From assembly GCA_947581615.1 (NCBI GenBank), contig CANPVD010000069.1:1-33994 (forward strand): a stretch of DNA of 33,994 nucleotides, written 5' to 3'. The notes under the pieces were generated by a model, which searched no databases, was not told the DNA's origin, and saw nothing but the letters and a program-made list of their open reading frames with translations. Made by a program: the position numbers and the translations under genes. This DNA is from Candidatus Humimonas hydrogenitrophica (GTDB taxonomy: Bacteria > Gemmatimonadota > Gemmatimonadetes > Palauibacterales > Palauibacteraceae). Positions 22,835 through 31,163 of the stretch are shown one piece after another (the stretch's first letter is position 1; each line of letters opens with the position of its first letter).

Positions 22835-25800
22835 TCACCGGTAGTCCCGGCTCGGCACCCGGCCGGCGCCGGCCCGCGTGACCAGGGGCTCGATCCGATG
22901 CGTCAGGACATTGATCACCTCCCCCTCCCTCTCCACCCTGCCTGCGGCCAGGAGGAGGGGGGAGCGGAGCTCCACCTGGAAGCGCTCGCGCACGTCCGGC
23001 ATGACCACGAAGTTGGCGAACCCGGTCTCGTCCTCCAGGGTCATGAAGGTGACCCCGCGGGCCGTGCCGGGCCGCTGACGGCAGATGGCGATCCCCGCCA
23101 CCCGGACTTCGTCTCCGTCCTCCCGGTCCCGGAGCGCCGCCGCCGACAGCACGCCCGCCCGTGCCAGCTCCTCCCGCAGACACTCCATGGGGTGCCCCTC
23201 GGCGGAGAGGCCGGTGGCCCGGTAATCGGCGGCGATCCGCTCGGCGCGACCGAGTGGGGCCAGAGGGAAGGATTTTCCTTCCATTCGCCGGGACGCTCCC
23301 TCCACGCGCTCCTCGCCCCCCTCGCCCGCCCCCGCGCCGGCTCGTGGCCGTCCCGGCTCCGGCCGGCGCGGGGCCAGCGGGCCGGCGTCGCCGCGCAGCC
23401 GCCTGAGCAGCTCCCACAGCGCCGCCCGCCGCCCCGGCCACAGGCTGCGGAAAGCGCCCGCCTCGGCCAGGGCCCTCAGCTCCGCCTCCCCGAGGCCCGT
23501 GCGCCGCACCACATCCTCGACCGAGGCGAACGGACCCTCTTCGCGCGCCCGCTCGAGCCGCTCGCGGGCCGCCGGGCCCAGCCCCCGCACCAGGCGGAGG
23601 CCGAGCCGGAGGGCGTGGGGCGGACCCGCCCGTCCCCGCACGCCGGGCGGCGCCGCCGCCCGCTCCGCAGCCTCTCCCGGCTCCAGGGTCGAGTCCCACG
23701 CCGAGCGCGCCAGGTCGATCGGCCGTACCTCGACCCCGTGCCGCCGCGCGTCGTGCACCAGGGTCGAGGGGCTGTAGAAGCCCATCGGCTGCGCGTTCAG
23801 CATGGCGGCGTAGAACTCGGGGGGCGCGTACAGCTTGAGCCACGCCGACGCGTACACGAGGAGCGCGAAGCTGGCCGCGTGGCTCTCCGGGAAGCCGTAG
23901 CTGGAGAAGGCCGTGAGCTGCTTGAAGATCTTCTCCCGGACGTCCGGGGGGACGCCGTTCCGCGCCAGCCCCGCTTCGAGCTCCCGGCCCACCTCTCGCA
24001 TGGCGGGCTCGGAGCGCTTGAAGCCCATGGCCCGTCGCAGGCGGTCCGCCTGGGCCGGGGTGAAGCCGGCCAGCGCCACGGCCACCTTCATCCCCTGCTC
24101 CTGGAACAGCGGCACCCCCAGGGTGCGCGCCAGCACGGGCTCGAGGCGCGGATCCAGGTAGGTGACCGGCTCCTCTCCCCGGCGGCGCCGGAGGTAGGGA
24201 TGGACCATGTCCCCCTGGATGGGCCCGGGGCGGATGAGGGCCACCTCGATGACCAGGTCGTAGAAGCAGCGCGGCTTCACCCGGGGGAGCGTGTTCATCT
24301 GCGCGCGGGACTCCACCTGGAACACGCCCACCGTGTCGGCCGCGCACAGCACCTCGTACACGGCCGGGTCGTCGGCCGGGATCCCGGCCAGGTCCAGCGC
24401 CCATCCGCGCGTGCGGCGCACCGCGGCCAGCGCGTCCCCCAGCACGGTGAGCATCCCGAGGCCGAGGAGGTCGAACTTGATGAGCCCCGCGTCCTCGAGG
24501 TCGTCCTTGTCCCACTGGATGACCGTGCGCTCCTCCATGGAGGCGTCCTCGATCGGCACGACCTCCCCGAGCGGCCGGTCGGAGAGGACGAAGCCCCCCA
24601 CGTGGATGGAGCGGTGGCGCGGCAGGCGGTCCATGCCGCGCACGGCCCGGATCAGGGCCCGGGTGCGGCGATCGTCCGGGTCGAGGCCGGCCCGCGCCGC
24701 GCCCCCGTCGGCCAGCCGCGCCGCCGCGTCGGACGCCTCGCCGCGGTCGACCTCGGCCGACAGCCGGTCGGAGGCCTCCTGCGGGAAGCCCAGCACCCGG
24801 GCCGCGTCGCGCACGGCCAGCCGGCCCCGATAGGTGATCGACTCGCACACCATGGCCGCCCGGTCACGACCCCAGGTGCCGTACACGTACTGGAGCACCT
24901 CCTCGCGGTCCCGGTGCGCGATGTCGAGGTCGATGTCGGGCGCCTCGCCGCGCTCCTCGGACAGGAAGCGCTCGAACAGGAGATCCATCCCCACCGGGTC
25001 CACCGCCGTGATCCCCAGGCAGTAGCACACGGCCGAGTTGGCCGCCGACCCCCTCCCCTGCACGAGGATCCCCCGCCGGCGGGCGAAGCGCACGATGTCC
25101 CACACGATGAGGAAGTAGTCGACCAGCCCGAGGCGCCCGATGATCCCCAGCTCATGCTCGAGCTGCCTCCGCTCCGCCTCCCCGACCGGCTCGCCGTAGC
25201 GCTCCCGCGCCCCCTGCTCCACCAGCGCCCGCAGGAAGCCCTCCGGCTCCCCTCCCCCCGGCACCGGAAACGCGGGCAAGCGGGGTCGGAGGTCCTCGAT
25301 CCGAAAATGGCAGCGTTCGGCGACTTCCAGGGTCCGCCGCATCCCCTCGCACCCCGCGCAGTCGCAGGGAGTCGGCGCGGAGGCCGGACCGACGCCCCCG
25401 TCACGGCCCTCCCCGGCCCGATCGGCCCGCCGCGCGCCGTCCTCCCCCGCTCCCCCGGCCCGGGTGGCGACGCGGCGGTGATCCGCGCTTCCCCCCGGCC
25501 GGTCCGGGATGATGGGAGGGGGGAGGGTCCGGGGGTCCTCCGTAGCGGAGCCGAAGCGAAGCGGCGGATCGGCCAGGAGCTCCTGGTCCTGGCGAACCAT
25601 GGTCCCGCTCGGGGCCGGACGCGATCGGCCGCCGCGCAGCGCAGGCGAAGCCGAGGAGGACCCCCGCGCCCTCCCCCCCGCCCGTGATCCAGGGCTTTCG
25701 GGGGTCGCCCCGAAGCACCACCGCGCCGCCATCTGCCGCCCCGACTTCAGGTACCACTCCCCGTTCGGCAGCAGCCGGTCCCCCGCCTCGTCCAGCGTCG

Positions 25801-26416
25801 TGTCGTGCCGCAGGCAGGTGAGGACGTCGTGGACGATCCGGTCCCCCGGCGCCGCGTACCGGGGCGCATTGCCGGGCACCCAGGGGATCCCGGTCCGGTC
25901 GGCGAGCTCGATCCACCGGGCCGCGCGACGCCCGTCCTCCGGGAGTCCGTGGTGCTCCAGCGCCAGGAGACAGTCTCCGGCCGGGAACCGCGCGGCCAGG
26001 GACCGCACGGCTCCCTCGGTCCATCCCTCCCCCTCGCTCACCCGGACCAGGCACAGGAGTCCCTCCGTCCGTCCCATCAGGGCGCCGGCGGTCAGCCGCG
26101 GCTCGCCCCGGGGGCGGCTCCGGCGGGCCTCCGTGACCAGGGAGGCGAGGTTCCGCCACCCCTCCACGTCCCGGCACAGGAGGACGAAGGGGCGGTCCGG
26201 ACGGACGAAGACCTCGGCCCCGAGCAGGGGCCGGACGCCCGCCCCCCGGCACGCCCGGGCGAAGCGCACGGCGCCCCCCAGGTCGAACGCGTCGGCCATC
26301 CCGAGGGCCGGCATCCCCACTCGGGCCGCCCTGGCGGCCAGGGCTTCCGGCGTGGACGCCCCATCCAGGAGCGAGAAGGCCGAGCGGGCCGCCAGTTCCA
26401 CGAAGGGTGTCGCCAT
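22835..26416 (-). CDS. dnaE2: Error-prone DNA polymerase III alpha subunit (DnaE2)
   Basis: The 1193-residue C-family polymerase copies past DNA lesions together with ImuA and ImuB. It shows a PHP domain (~1-380), a palm with PDIDLDIAHRDR (catalytic aspartates near residue 492), fingers with GxKRSEP, tandem HhH and an OB fold at the end (~1080-1190). The first PHP metal motif reads ELAARSAFSLLDGAS, so the HxH ligands are gone and proofreading by this domain is unlikely. About 118 extra residues (~240-357) interrupt the PHP domain just before LEVAERCHF; they are low-complexity and contain CDCAGC and an inverted-repeat element. ATG 26416 is fixed by the family N-terminus, yet no Shine-Dalgarno precedes it. 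Instead an operator-like repeat abuts the start, which suggests a leaderless mRNA. The preceding minus-strand gene is terminated just upstream, so dnaE2 has its own promoter. Confidence 0.95.
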   Translation of the reverse strand: MATPFVELAARSAFSLLDGASTPEALAARAARVGMPALGMADAFDLGGAVRFARACRGAGVRPLLGAEVFVRPDRPFVLLCRDVEGWRNLASLVTEARRSRPRGEPRLTAGALMGRTEGLLCLVRVSEGEGWTEGAVRSLAARFPAGDCLLALEHHGLPEDGRRAARWIELADRTGIPWVPGNAPRYAAPGDRIVHDVLTCLRHDTTLDEAGDRLLPNGEWYLKSGRQMAARWCFGATPESPGSRAGGRARGSSSASPALRGGRSRPAPSGTMVRQDQELLADPPLRFGSATEDPRTLPPPIIPDRPGGSADHRRVATRAGGAGEDGARRADRAGEGRDGGVGPASAPTPCDCAGCEGMRRTLEVAERCHFRIEDLRPRLPAFPVPGGGEPEGFLRALVEQGARERYGEPVGEAERRQLEHELGIIGRLGLVDYFLIVWDIVRFARRRGILVQGRGSAANSAVCYCLGITAVDPVGMDLLFERFLSEERGEAPDIDLDIAHRDREEVLQYVYGTWGRDRAAMVCESITYRGRLAVRDAARVLGFPQEASDRLSAEVDRGEASDAAARLADGGAARAGLDPDDRRTRALIRAVRGMDRLPRHRSIHVGGFVLSDRPLGEVVPIEDASMEERTVIQWDKDDLEDAGLIKFDLLGLGMLTVLGDALAAVRRTRGWALDLAGIPADDPAVYEVLCAADTVGVFQVESRAQMNTLPRVKPRCFYDLVIEVALIRPGPIQGDMVHPYLRRRRGEEPVTYLDPRLEPVLARTLGVPLFQEQGMKVAVALAGFTPAQADRLRRAMGFKRSEPAMREVGRELEAGLARNGVPPDVREKIFKQLTAFSSYGFPESHAASFALLVYASAWLKLYAPPEFYAAMLNAQPMGFYSPSTLVHDARRHGVEVRPIDLARSAWDSTLEPGEAAERAAAPPGVRGRAGPPHALRLGLRLVRGLGPAARERLERAREEGPFASVEDVVRRTGLGEAELRALAEAGAFRSLWPGRRAALWELLRRLRGDAGPLAPRRPEPGRPRAGAGAGEGGEERVEGASRRMEGKSFPLAPLGRAERIAADYRATGLSAEGHPMECLREELARAGVLSAAALRDREDGDEVRVAGIAICRQRPGTARGVTFMTLEDETGFANFVVMPDVRERFQVELRSPLLLAAGRVEREGEVINVLTHRIEPLVTRAGAGRVPSRDYR
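25531..25665. repeat. Inverted-repeat insert inside the dnaE2 coding region
   Basis: GGGGGTCCTCC (25531-25541) and GGAGGACCCCC (25655-25665) form perfect 11-bp ends. Inside, GCGGCGG (25561-25567) and CCGCCGC (25629-25635) share the same centre (25598). The middle holds a perfect 14-bp palindrome, CCAGGAGCTCCTGG (25573-25586). The 135-bp unit is a multiple of three, keeps the dnaE2 frame open and lies in a segment that relatives should lack. It resembles a palindromic element that inserted in frame. Confidence 0.5.
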
Positions 26417-26436
26417 ACCGAATAAATACCGAAAGT
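26416..26436. promoter_or_regulatory. Direct-repeat operator abutting the dnaE2 start (shared with imuA)
   Basis: Read on the plus strand, ACCGAA occurs at 26417-26422 and 26428-26433, an 11-bp spacing, within ACCGAATAAATACCGAA followed by AGT. The same 21-bp sequence occurs upstream of imuA (31987-32007) with only two C/T differences. It touches the ATG of dnaE2. Direct repeats one helical turn apart recall the alpha-proteobacterial LexA box (GTTC-N7-GTTC), although the half-site is different. A TATTTA on the minus strand within it may be the -10 box. Confidence 0.75.
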
Positions 26437-26451
26437 CGAACGCCGGAAAAA

Positions 26452-26492
26452 GCCTCCCCCGCCGACTCCGGGAGCGGAGCGGCGGGGGAGGC
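26452..26492 (-). terminator. Rho-independent terminator after the TPR/beta-barrel gene
   Basis: GCCTCCCCCGCCG (26452-26464) and CGGCGGGGGAGGC (26480-26492) form a perfect 13-bp stem with an inner CTCC/GGAG pairing. On the minus strand the stem is followed by TTTTT (26451-26447). This ends transcription from the gene at 26560 and isolates the dnaE2 promoter 15 bp further on. A second hairpin (GACGCCC 26513-26519 with GGGCGTC 26525-26531) precedes it. Confidence 0.85.
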
Positions 26493-26559
26493 GGAGCGCT
26501 CGGGGCGCCGGAGACGCCCTAGCGGGGCGTCGTCCGGCCGCGGCGCGCCGGGGCCGCGC

Positions 26560-28785
26560 TCAGGGGCGCGGCACCAGGCCGACGATCCCCAGCCCCAGCG
26601 TCGTGAAGCTCGGCAGGCCCGGCGGCGACTGGTAGCGGAAGAAGGCCTGCAGCCGGCTGTAGTCGCCCAGCGGAGCCGTGACCTGGAGCGTCCCGTCGAA
26701 CAGCCCGCCCGACAGCGAATCGGTCTGCGCGGTCACGTCGCCGTAGGCGAGCGCCGGCTGCACCTCCCAGCCCGGCGCCGGACGGATGTCCATCCCCAGG
26801 CTGAAGCGCCCCTCCTTGGCGGCGTACCGGTCCGAAAAGGCGACCGTCCCGATGTAGTCCCCATACGAGAAGCTCGGCACCACGCGGACCGTGGGGCTCG
26901 CCGGGATGGCGATCGTGGTCGTGACCAGATAGTCGGTGCGGTCGTACCAGTGCCCGATCAGGCCGCCCAGGCGCAGCGACACGCGGTCGAAGTCGCGCAG
27001 CCCCTCGCCGAGCCGCACCGTCTGGGCGAGCTCGAACACGCTCTCCCCCACGTCGTAGGGGGGCTGCCCGCGCCGGGCGTAGCCCGCCAGGGTCGAGAAG
27101 CGCTGGCCGGGGCCGTAGCTCACCCGCGCGTCGGCCCACACGCCCCGCATGTCCACCGGCCCCCGCACGAGCTCCGGGTGGTCGAGGAGCAGCATGTTGT
27201 CGTAGTAACCGCGCAGCCGCAGCTGCGGCACCGGCCACACAACCGCCCCGCCCCGCCGGAATCCAGCCGACCGGCCGTTACCGGAACCCGTCGGGGAGAA
27301 GAGCTTGCCGCCCCACATGAACCCCTCCGCGTAGGGCGGCGTGGCGCGCACGGCGGTCTCCACGCGCCGCAGCCCGGCCCGCGCCTCGCGCGAGCCCGGA
27401 TCGAGCACCAGGGCGCGCTGGTAGGCGTCGTGCGCCTCCTGCGCCTCCCCCGCCGCCAGGTACCGGTCCCCGAGCTGGATCCACGCATCCGGCTGGGCAG
27501 GACGGTGCTCGGCCACCGAGCGCTGCCAGCGGGCCGCCGCCTGCAGGTCGCCCCGGTCGCGCGCGATGCGCGCCAGCCCCTGCATGGCGTCGACCCGGTT
27601 CGGGTCGGCGGCCAGCGCATCCCGGAACCGCGCCTCGGCGCGGGGCGTGGCGCCCTGCGCCAGGAGGGCCTGGCCGAGGCCGACCAGGGCGTCCGCGTTC
27701 CCGGCGTCCTGCGCCAGGACCTCCTGGAACGCCTCGCCCGCCCGGGCGGGCTGCCCCGCGTCCAGGAGCCCCTGCGCCCTCTGCACCCGGGCCCCGAGCG
27801 AGTCCGGCCGCGCCGCCACCTGGGGCGTGCGCTCTCCCGTCACGGGAAGGTGCGCGAGGACCTTCCCGTCCACGACCACCGCCAGGGTGTCTCCGCCCCG
27901 GAAGGCGTCGGCCGGCAGGTGGAAGTCGGCCAGGCCGAACGAGCCCGTGGTCGCCCGCCAGCTCACCTCGCGGCCGCCCGACTCGCTGTGCCGGAGCCGG
28001 ACTTCGGCGCCGGTGACGCCGTTGCCCTCCGCGTCGTGCACGACCACGCTCATCGACAGGGTGTCGAGGCCGGCCTGCGCCAGCCGCAGGTGGTCGGGCT
28101 GCAGGAGGACCGTGCGCGCCGGTCCCGGAACGACCACGAGCTGGAATGGACCTCCCCCCTGGACGCCGGACGAGATCGGGGCGACCTGCACCCGGTAGCG
28201 TCCCGCCGTGGAGGGAGCCGTGAGACGGAGCCGCGCCGAGCCGTCCGCGTCCGTCACGCCCGTGACGTCGGAGCCCGTTCCCCCCGGCAGGTCGCCGCTC
28301 CCGCGCGCCACCACCCGGATGCCGCTCACCGGCTGGCCGTTCCTCTCCACGTGCACCGGGATGGACGCCTCGCCGCCGGTGGCGGTGCGCGCCGAGTCGG
28401 CCTCGAGGCTGAGCCGCGCGACGGCGGCCGCGGACGGCTGCTCCGGGGTGGGGGTGGGCTTCTGCTCCTGCTGGCGCTGCCGCTCCTCCTCCCGGCGCCG
28501 CTGCTCCGCCTCGCGCTGCGCCCGACAGGCCTGGATCGCATCCAGCACCGTCTGCGTGGCGCCCAGTCGCTTGAAGTCTTCGATGTCCGACGACGTGGGC
28601 TGGAAGCTCAGGCAGCGGCTACGGATGGTGCGTGCCGCCTCCGTCTGCGTGGTGGATGGGCTCACCAGGAGACGGACGACGTCCGTCTTGGTGAGGGGCG
28701 GGGTCTGCTGGGCCGCGGCCCTCCCGGGGACCGCCAGTCCGACGCCGAACACCATCAGGATCGTGTACAGGACCGATCGCTTCAC
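26560..28785 (-). CDS. Outer-membrane protein with Ig-like domains, TPR repeats and C-terminal beta-barrel
   Basis: The 741-residue exported protein is not assigned to a named family. In order it shows a signal peptide (1-26, ending RAAAQ), a small helical domain (~30-88, two Cys), a charged Arg/Glu/Gln coiled stretch (90-108), a Pro-rich linker, two invasin/Big-1-like beta domains (~124-222 and ~225-318, with TDADGSARLRL), TPR repeats (~330-478, motif ALVLDPGSREA) and a C-terminal set of alternating strands (~485-741) like the YaiO-type barrels that follow TPRs. It probably sits in the outer membrane and handles surface polymer or protein assembly (inference). GTG 28785 has GGAGG 6 nt upstream. 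It lies between imuB and dnaE2 but has its own terminator, so it is not part of that pathway by any visible sign. Confidence 0.75.
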   Translation of the reverse strand: MKRSVLYTILMVFGVGLAVPGRAAAQQTPPLTKTDVVRLLVSPSTTQTEAARTIRSRCLSFQPTSSDIEDFKRLGATQTVLDAIQACRAQREAEQRRREEERQRQQEQKPTPTPEQPSAAAVARLSLEADSARTATGGEASIPVHVERNGQPVSGIRVVARGSGDLPGGTGSDVTGVTDADGSARLRLTAPSTAGRYRVQVAPISSGVQGGGPFQLVVVPGPARTVLLQPDHLRLAQAGLDTLSMSVVVHDAEGNGVTGAEVRLRHSESGGREVSWRATTGSFGLADFHLPADAFRGGDTLAVVVDGKVLAHLPVTGERTPQVAARPDSLGARVQRAQGLLDAGQPARAGEAFQEVLAQDAGNADALVGLGQALLAQGATPRAEARFRDALAADPNRVDAMQGLARIARDRGDLQAAARWQRSVAEHRPAQPDAWIQLGDRYLAAGEAQEAHDAYQRALVLDPGSREARAGLRRVETAVRATPPYAEGFMWGGKLFSPTGSGNGRSAGFRRGGAVVWPVPQLRLRGYYDNMLLLDHPELVRGPVDMRGVWADARVSYGPGQRFSTLAGYARRGQPPYDVGESVFELAQTVRLGEGLRDFDRVSLRLGGLIGHWYDRTDYLVTTTIAIPASPTVRVVPSFSYGDYIGTVAFSDRYAAKEGRFSLGMDIRPAPGWEVQPALAYGDVTAQTDSLSGGLFDGTLQVTAPLGDYSRLQAFFRYQSPPGLPSFTTLGLGIVGLVPRP

Positions 28786-28866
28786 GCCCCGCCTCCGTGT
28801 CGAGAATCATGCTCCCGCCGCTCGCCCGCGCCCTGCGTGCGCAACGCCGGAACCGCCTCCACCCTG

Positions 28867-29373
28867 CTACGGTCTCCGGCAACCGGTCGCATCGAAGCGA
28901 CGGTTGGCGCTGTCGGCCGCCGTCGAGGCCCGGTCGAAGGCGCGGGCGGCCACCGTGTCGGCCCGGGCCCCCGTCTGCCGGTAGGCCTGTGCCACCGATA
29001 GGAAGGCCGCGTCCACGCCCCGGTAGGCGCTCGCCAGGCTGTCGCACCCGATCCGCCTGCGGTCGAATCCGTCCTGGACCTCCCAGTACGCCGACACGCG
29101 GTCCTGCAGCGAATCCGAGAGCACGCCCAGGCGGCGGACGGCCGGGTCCACCCGTTGCTCGGGCGCCGGCCGCGGTGGCGGGCCGGTGTCGCCCTGCCCG
29201 CCGCCGCCCAGGAACAGGATGGCGCCGCCTCCCGCGGCGGCCCCGATCAGCACCGCCACCAGAATCCAGCGTCCCGGCCCCCAGTGTCCGAATCGCCCGG
29301 GCTCGTCCTCGGGCAGGAGCACCATGGGCTCGTCCGGATCCATCCCCGGTCCGTTCCGGGGCGGCACACTCAC
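28867..29373 (-). CDS. Hypothetical single-pass membrane protein
   Basis: The 168-residue protein has a short acidic cytoplasmic-side segment (MDPDEPMVLLPEDEPG), one membrane helix (RWILVAVLIGAAAGGGAI, about 37-60), a Gly/Pro linker, and a helical C-terminal part with two Cys (RRIGCDSL and DATGCRRP) that could form a disulfide outside the cytoplasm. GTG 29373 is preferred because GAAGAGG lies 5 nt upstream; an ATG at 29466 in the same frame would add 31 Gly/Ala/Arg-rich residues with no ribosome site. It lies 81 bp upstream of the TPR/beta-barrel gene on the same strand and may be co-transcribed with it. No family recognised. Confidence 0.6.
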   Translation of the reverse strand: MSVPPRNGPGMDPDEPMVLLPEDEPGRFGHWGPGRWILVAVLIGAAAGGGAILFLGGGGQGDTGPPPRPAPEQRVDPAVRRLGVLSDSLQDRVSAYWEVQDGFDRRRIGCDSLASAYRGVDAAFLSVAQAYRQTGARADTVAARAFDRASTAADSANRRFDATGCRRP

Positions 29374-29669
29374 TCTAGCCTCTTCCCCGCCGCCCGGCAT
29401 GCGCGCGCCGGCCGCGCCGGCCGGGAGTCCGGTCCGGCCCGAGCTTCGCCCGGCGGCCATCGCCATGAAGAGGTGAGATCGGGGTCATCGGAAGTCGTGT
29501 CCCGGTGCGTCGGTCGAAGATCGCCCTCGTATCGGCGTCCTCGCGGACGACCGACGGGGCGGGCCGGGCATGTGCGCCTGCAGCACGACCCTACCCCTGT
29601 TCGACCGATCAATGTAGCCGCGCTCCCGGGGAATCGCACCCCACCGGCGGCCCATGAAGGGGGGCGCCG
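29374..29669. other. Intergenic stretch without a supported gene
   Basis: This 296-bp stretch lies between imuB and the single-pass membrane protein gene. All its open frames are short and of poor quality. A TTGATC on the minus strand near 29611 could be a -35 element for the membrane protein gene, but no matching -10 is clear. No hairpin with a T-run is seen after imuB. Confidence 0.4.
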
Positions 29670-31160
29670 TCAGTCCCACCACCCGTGCAGCCACCAGTGC
29701 CATGCGCCATCGGAGCGGTATTCACGAAACAGCCACAGGAGTTCCCCGTTCGCCGTGCATACGCGGTAATACTCGCGGCGGTAGGGATCTTCCCACCAGT
29801 CACCCGAGAGACGCTCGGGACCTTCCGCCGTCACGATCTCGTGTCTCCCCTCCCCATCCCAGGCGGCCACGGGCCTCCCATCCTCCCACCGCACGTCCAT
29901 CGGCCGGGGTTCGGGGAGGAGACGCAGGACGCCCGCCACGGAGATCTCCTCCGGGGAGGACGCCGCCTCCGGGCGTCCGGCCCCGGCGCGCCCGCCCTGG
30001 ACCGTCTCGTCGCTCGAGGGCTCCTCCCCGGGTGGGGAGACGGGCCGCCACCCGTTGCGTCGCTCGGGCCGATGGTGCGAACGGGGAAGAGGAGCCACCA
30101 CCGCGTCCTCGCCCAGCCGGGCCCGGATGCGGGAGAGCGCCGCCGTGGCCGGGACCGGATCCCGGCTCCGGGCCCGGAACAGCTCCTCCTGGCGCACCGT
30201 GGGAGCCGACCGGGCGACCGCCACAACGGAGAGCCCCACGACGGGAGCCGGGAGCCGTCCCTCGCCCCCGTCCCGCGCCGCCGCGGCCCGCTCCAGGCCC
30301 GCACGACACAGCTCGTGGAGGAGGTCCCGCCGGAGGGTGGAGCGAGCCGGGCGCACGGAGACCTCCTTGCGGGCCCCGCCCTCCACCTCCAGGCGAAGGA
30401 GGAGCCGCCGTATGGACCATCCCGCCCGGCCCACCTCCCCGCACAGGCTGTCCAGGAGGGGACCGAGGACGAACAGGAGGGGCTCCACCTCCAGGACTCC
30501 CGCCTCGAGCTCCACGGAAGCCCCGGGGGGATCGTCGGCGGCCAGCGGTCGGAAGGGCTCGTCTCCCTCCCCCGAAGCCCGCCGGTGCGCCAGCACCCCG
30601 GCCGGGCCGAAGCGAGCCTCGAGCTCCTCGCGGTTCCGCGCGGCCAGCTCGCCCGCCGTCCGGAAGCCCAGGACCCGGAGGGTCTCGGCCATTTCCTCCG
30701 GGAGGTCCAGGAGGGACAGCGGGAGATCGGACAGGAACGCCCGGCACCCCCCGGGGGCCACGATCCGGGTTCGGGTCGACTCCGGACCGGAGCCGACGGC
30801 GGCGGTCCCGGTCGCGGATGAGGCGGCGGTCCGCGCGGAGGGCGCGCCCTCCGCGGCCAGCGCGGCGGCCGCATCCGACGCCACCGCCCCGTCCGCGATC
30901 CCCACGCCGACGCGCGCACACGCTCCCCGGGACGCCGCGTGCAGGGCTCGGGCGAAGGCGACTTCCCCGCCCCGGCGCTCCCAGCCGCGCGCGTCCACCC
31001 GGCACAGGCCGGGGCCGGCCACCATCACCCGCGGCGAGGCCGCCAGGAGGGCCACGGCCAGCCGGCGGGCTGGCGGGCCCTCTCCGTCATCCCGGGGAGG
31101 CGCGCGCCCGGCTCGCCCGCGCGGGAGGTCCGCGATGCGGACCGAGGCGACCCGGCCCAC
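29670..31160 (-). CDS. imuB: ImuB-like Y-family polymerase homologue (catalytically inactive, N-terminally short)
   Basis: The 496-residue protein is the clamp-binding hub of the ImuA-ImuB-DnaE2 mutasome. Recognised parts are a partial palm (~41-140, SPRVMVAGPGLCRVDARGW to RIVAPGGCRAFL), the thumb helix-hairpin (~158-200, LRVLGFRTAGELAARNREEL and FGPAGVLAHRRASGEGD), a little-finger region, a beta-clamp motif QEELF (324-328), SHHRPER, and the ImuB-specific tail with DWW, YYRVCTANGELLWLF and WWLHGWWD. About 90 residues at the front, which in relatives form the first palm and fingers segment, are missing, and no catalytic acidic pair is visible. GTG 31160 follows the imuA stop by 3 bp, so the two genes are co-transcribed. 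A long variable linker (365-405) is Pro/Glu-rich. Confidence 0.85.
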   Translation of the reverse strand: MGRVASVRIADLPRGRAGRAPPRDDGEGPPARRLAVALLAASPRVMVAGPGLCRVDARGWERRGGEVAFARALHAASRGACARVGVGIADGAVASDAAAALAAEGAPSARTAASSATGTAAVGSGPESTRTRIVAPGGCRAFLSDLPLSLLDLPEEMAETLRVLGFRTAGELAARNREELEARFGPAGVLAHRRASGEGDEPFRPLAADDPPGASVELEAGVLEVEPLLFVLGPLLDSLCGEVGRAGWSIRRLLLRLEVEGGARKEVSVRPARSTLRRDLLHELCRAGLERAAAARDGGEGRLPAPVVGLSVVAVARSAPTVRQEELFRARSRDPVPATAALSRIRARLGEDAVVAPLPRSHHRPERRNGWRPVSPPGEEPSSDETVQGGRAGAGRPEAASSPEEISVAGVLRLLPEPRPMDVRWEDGRPVAAWDGEGRHEIVTAEGPERLSGDWWEDPYRREYYRVCTANGELLWLFREYRSDGAWHWWLHGWWD

Positions 31161-31163
31161 GGC

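Noticed and set aside
21824-25687. 1287-residue open frame on the plus strand
   Set aside because: It runs antisense through four real genes, including dnaE2 and the cupin, and has no domain pattern.
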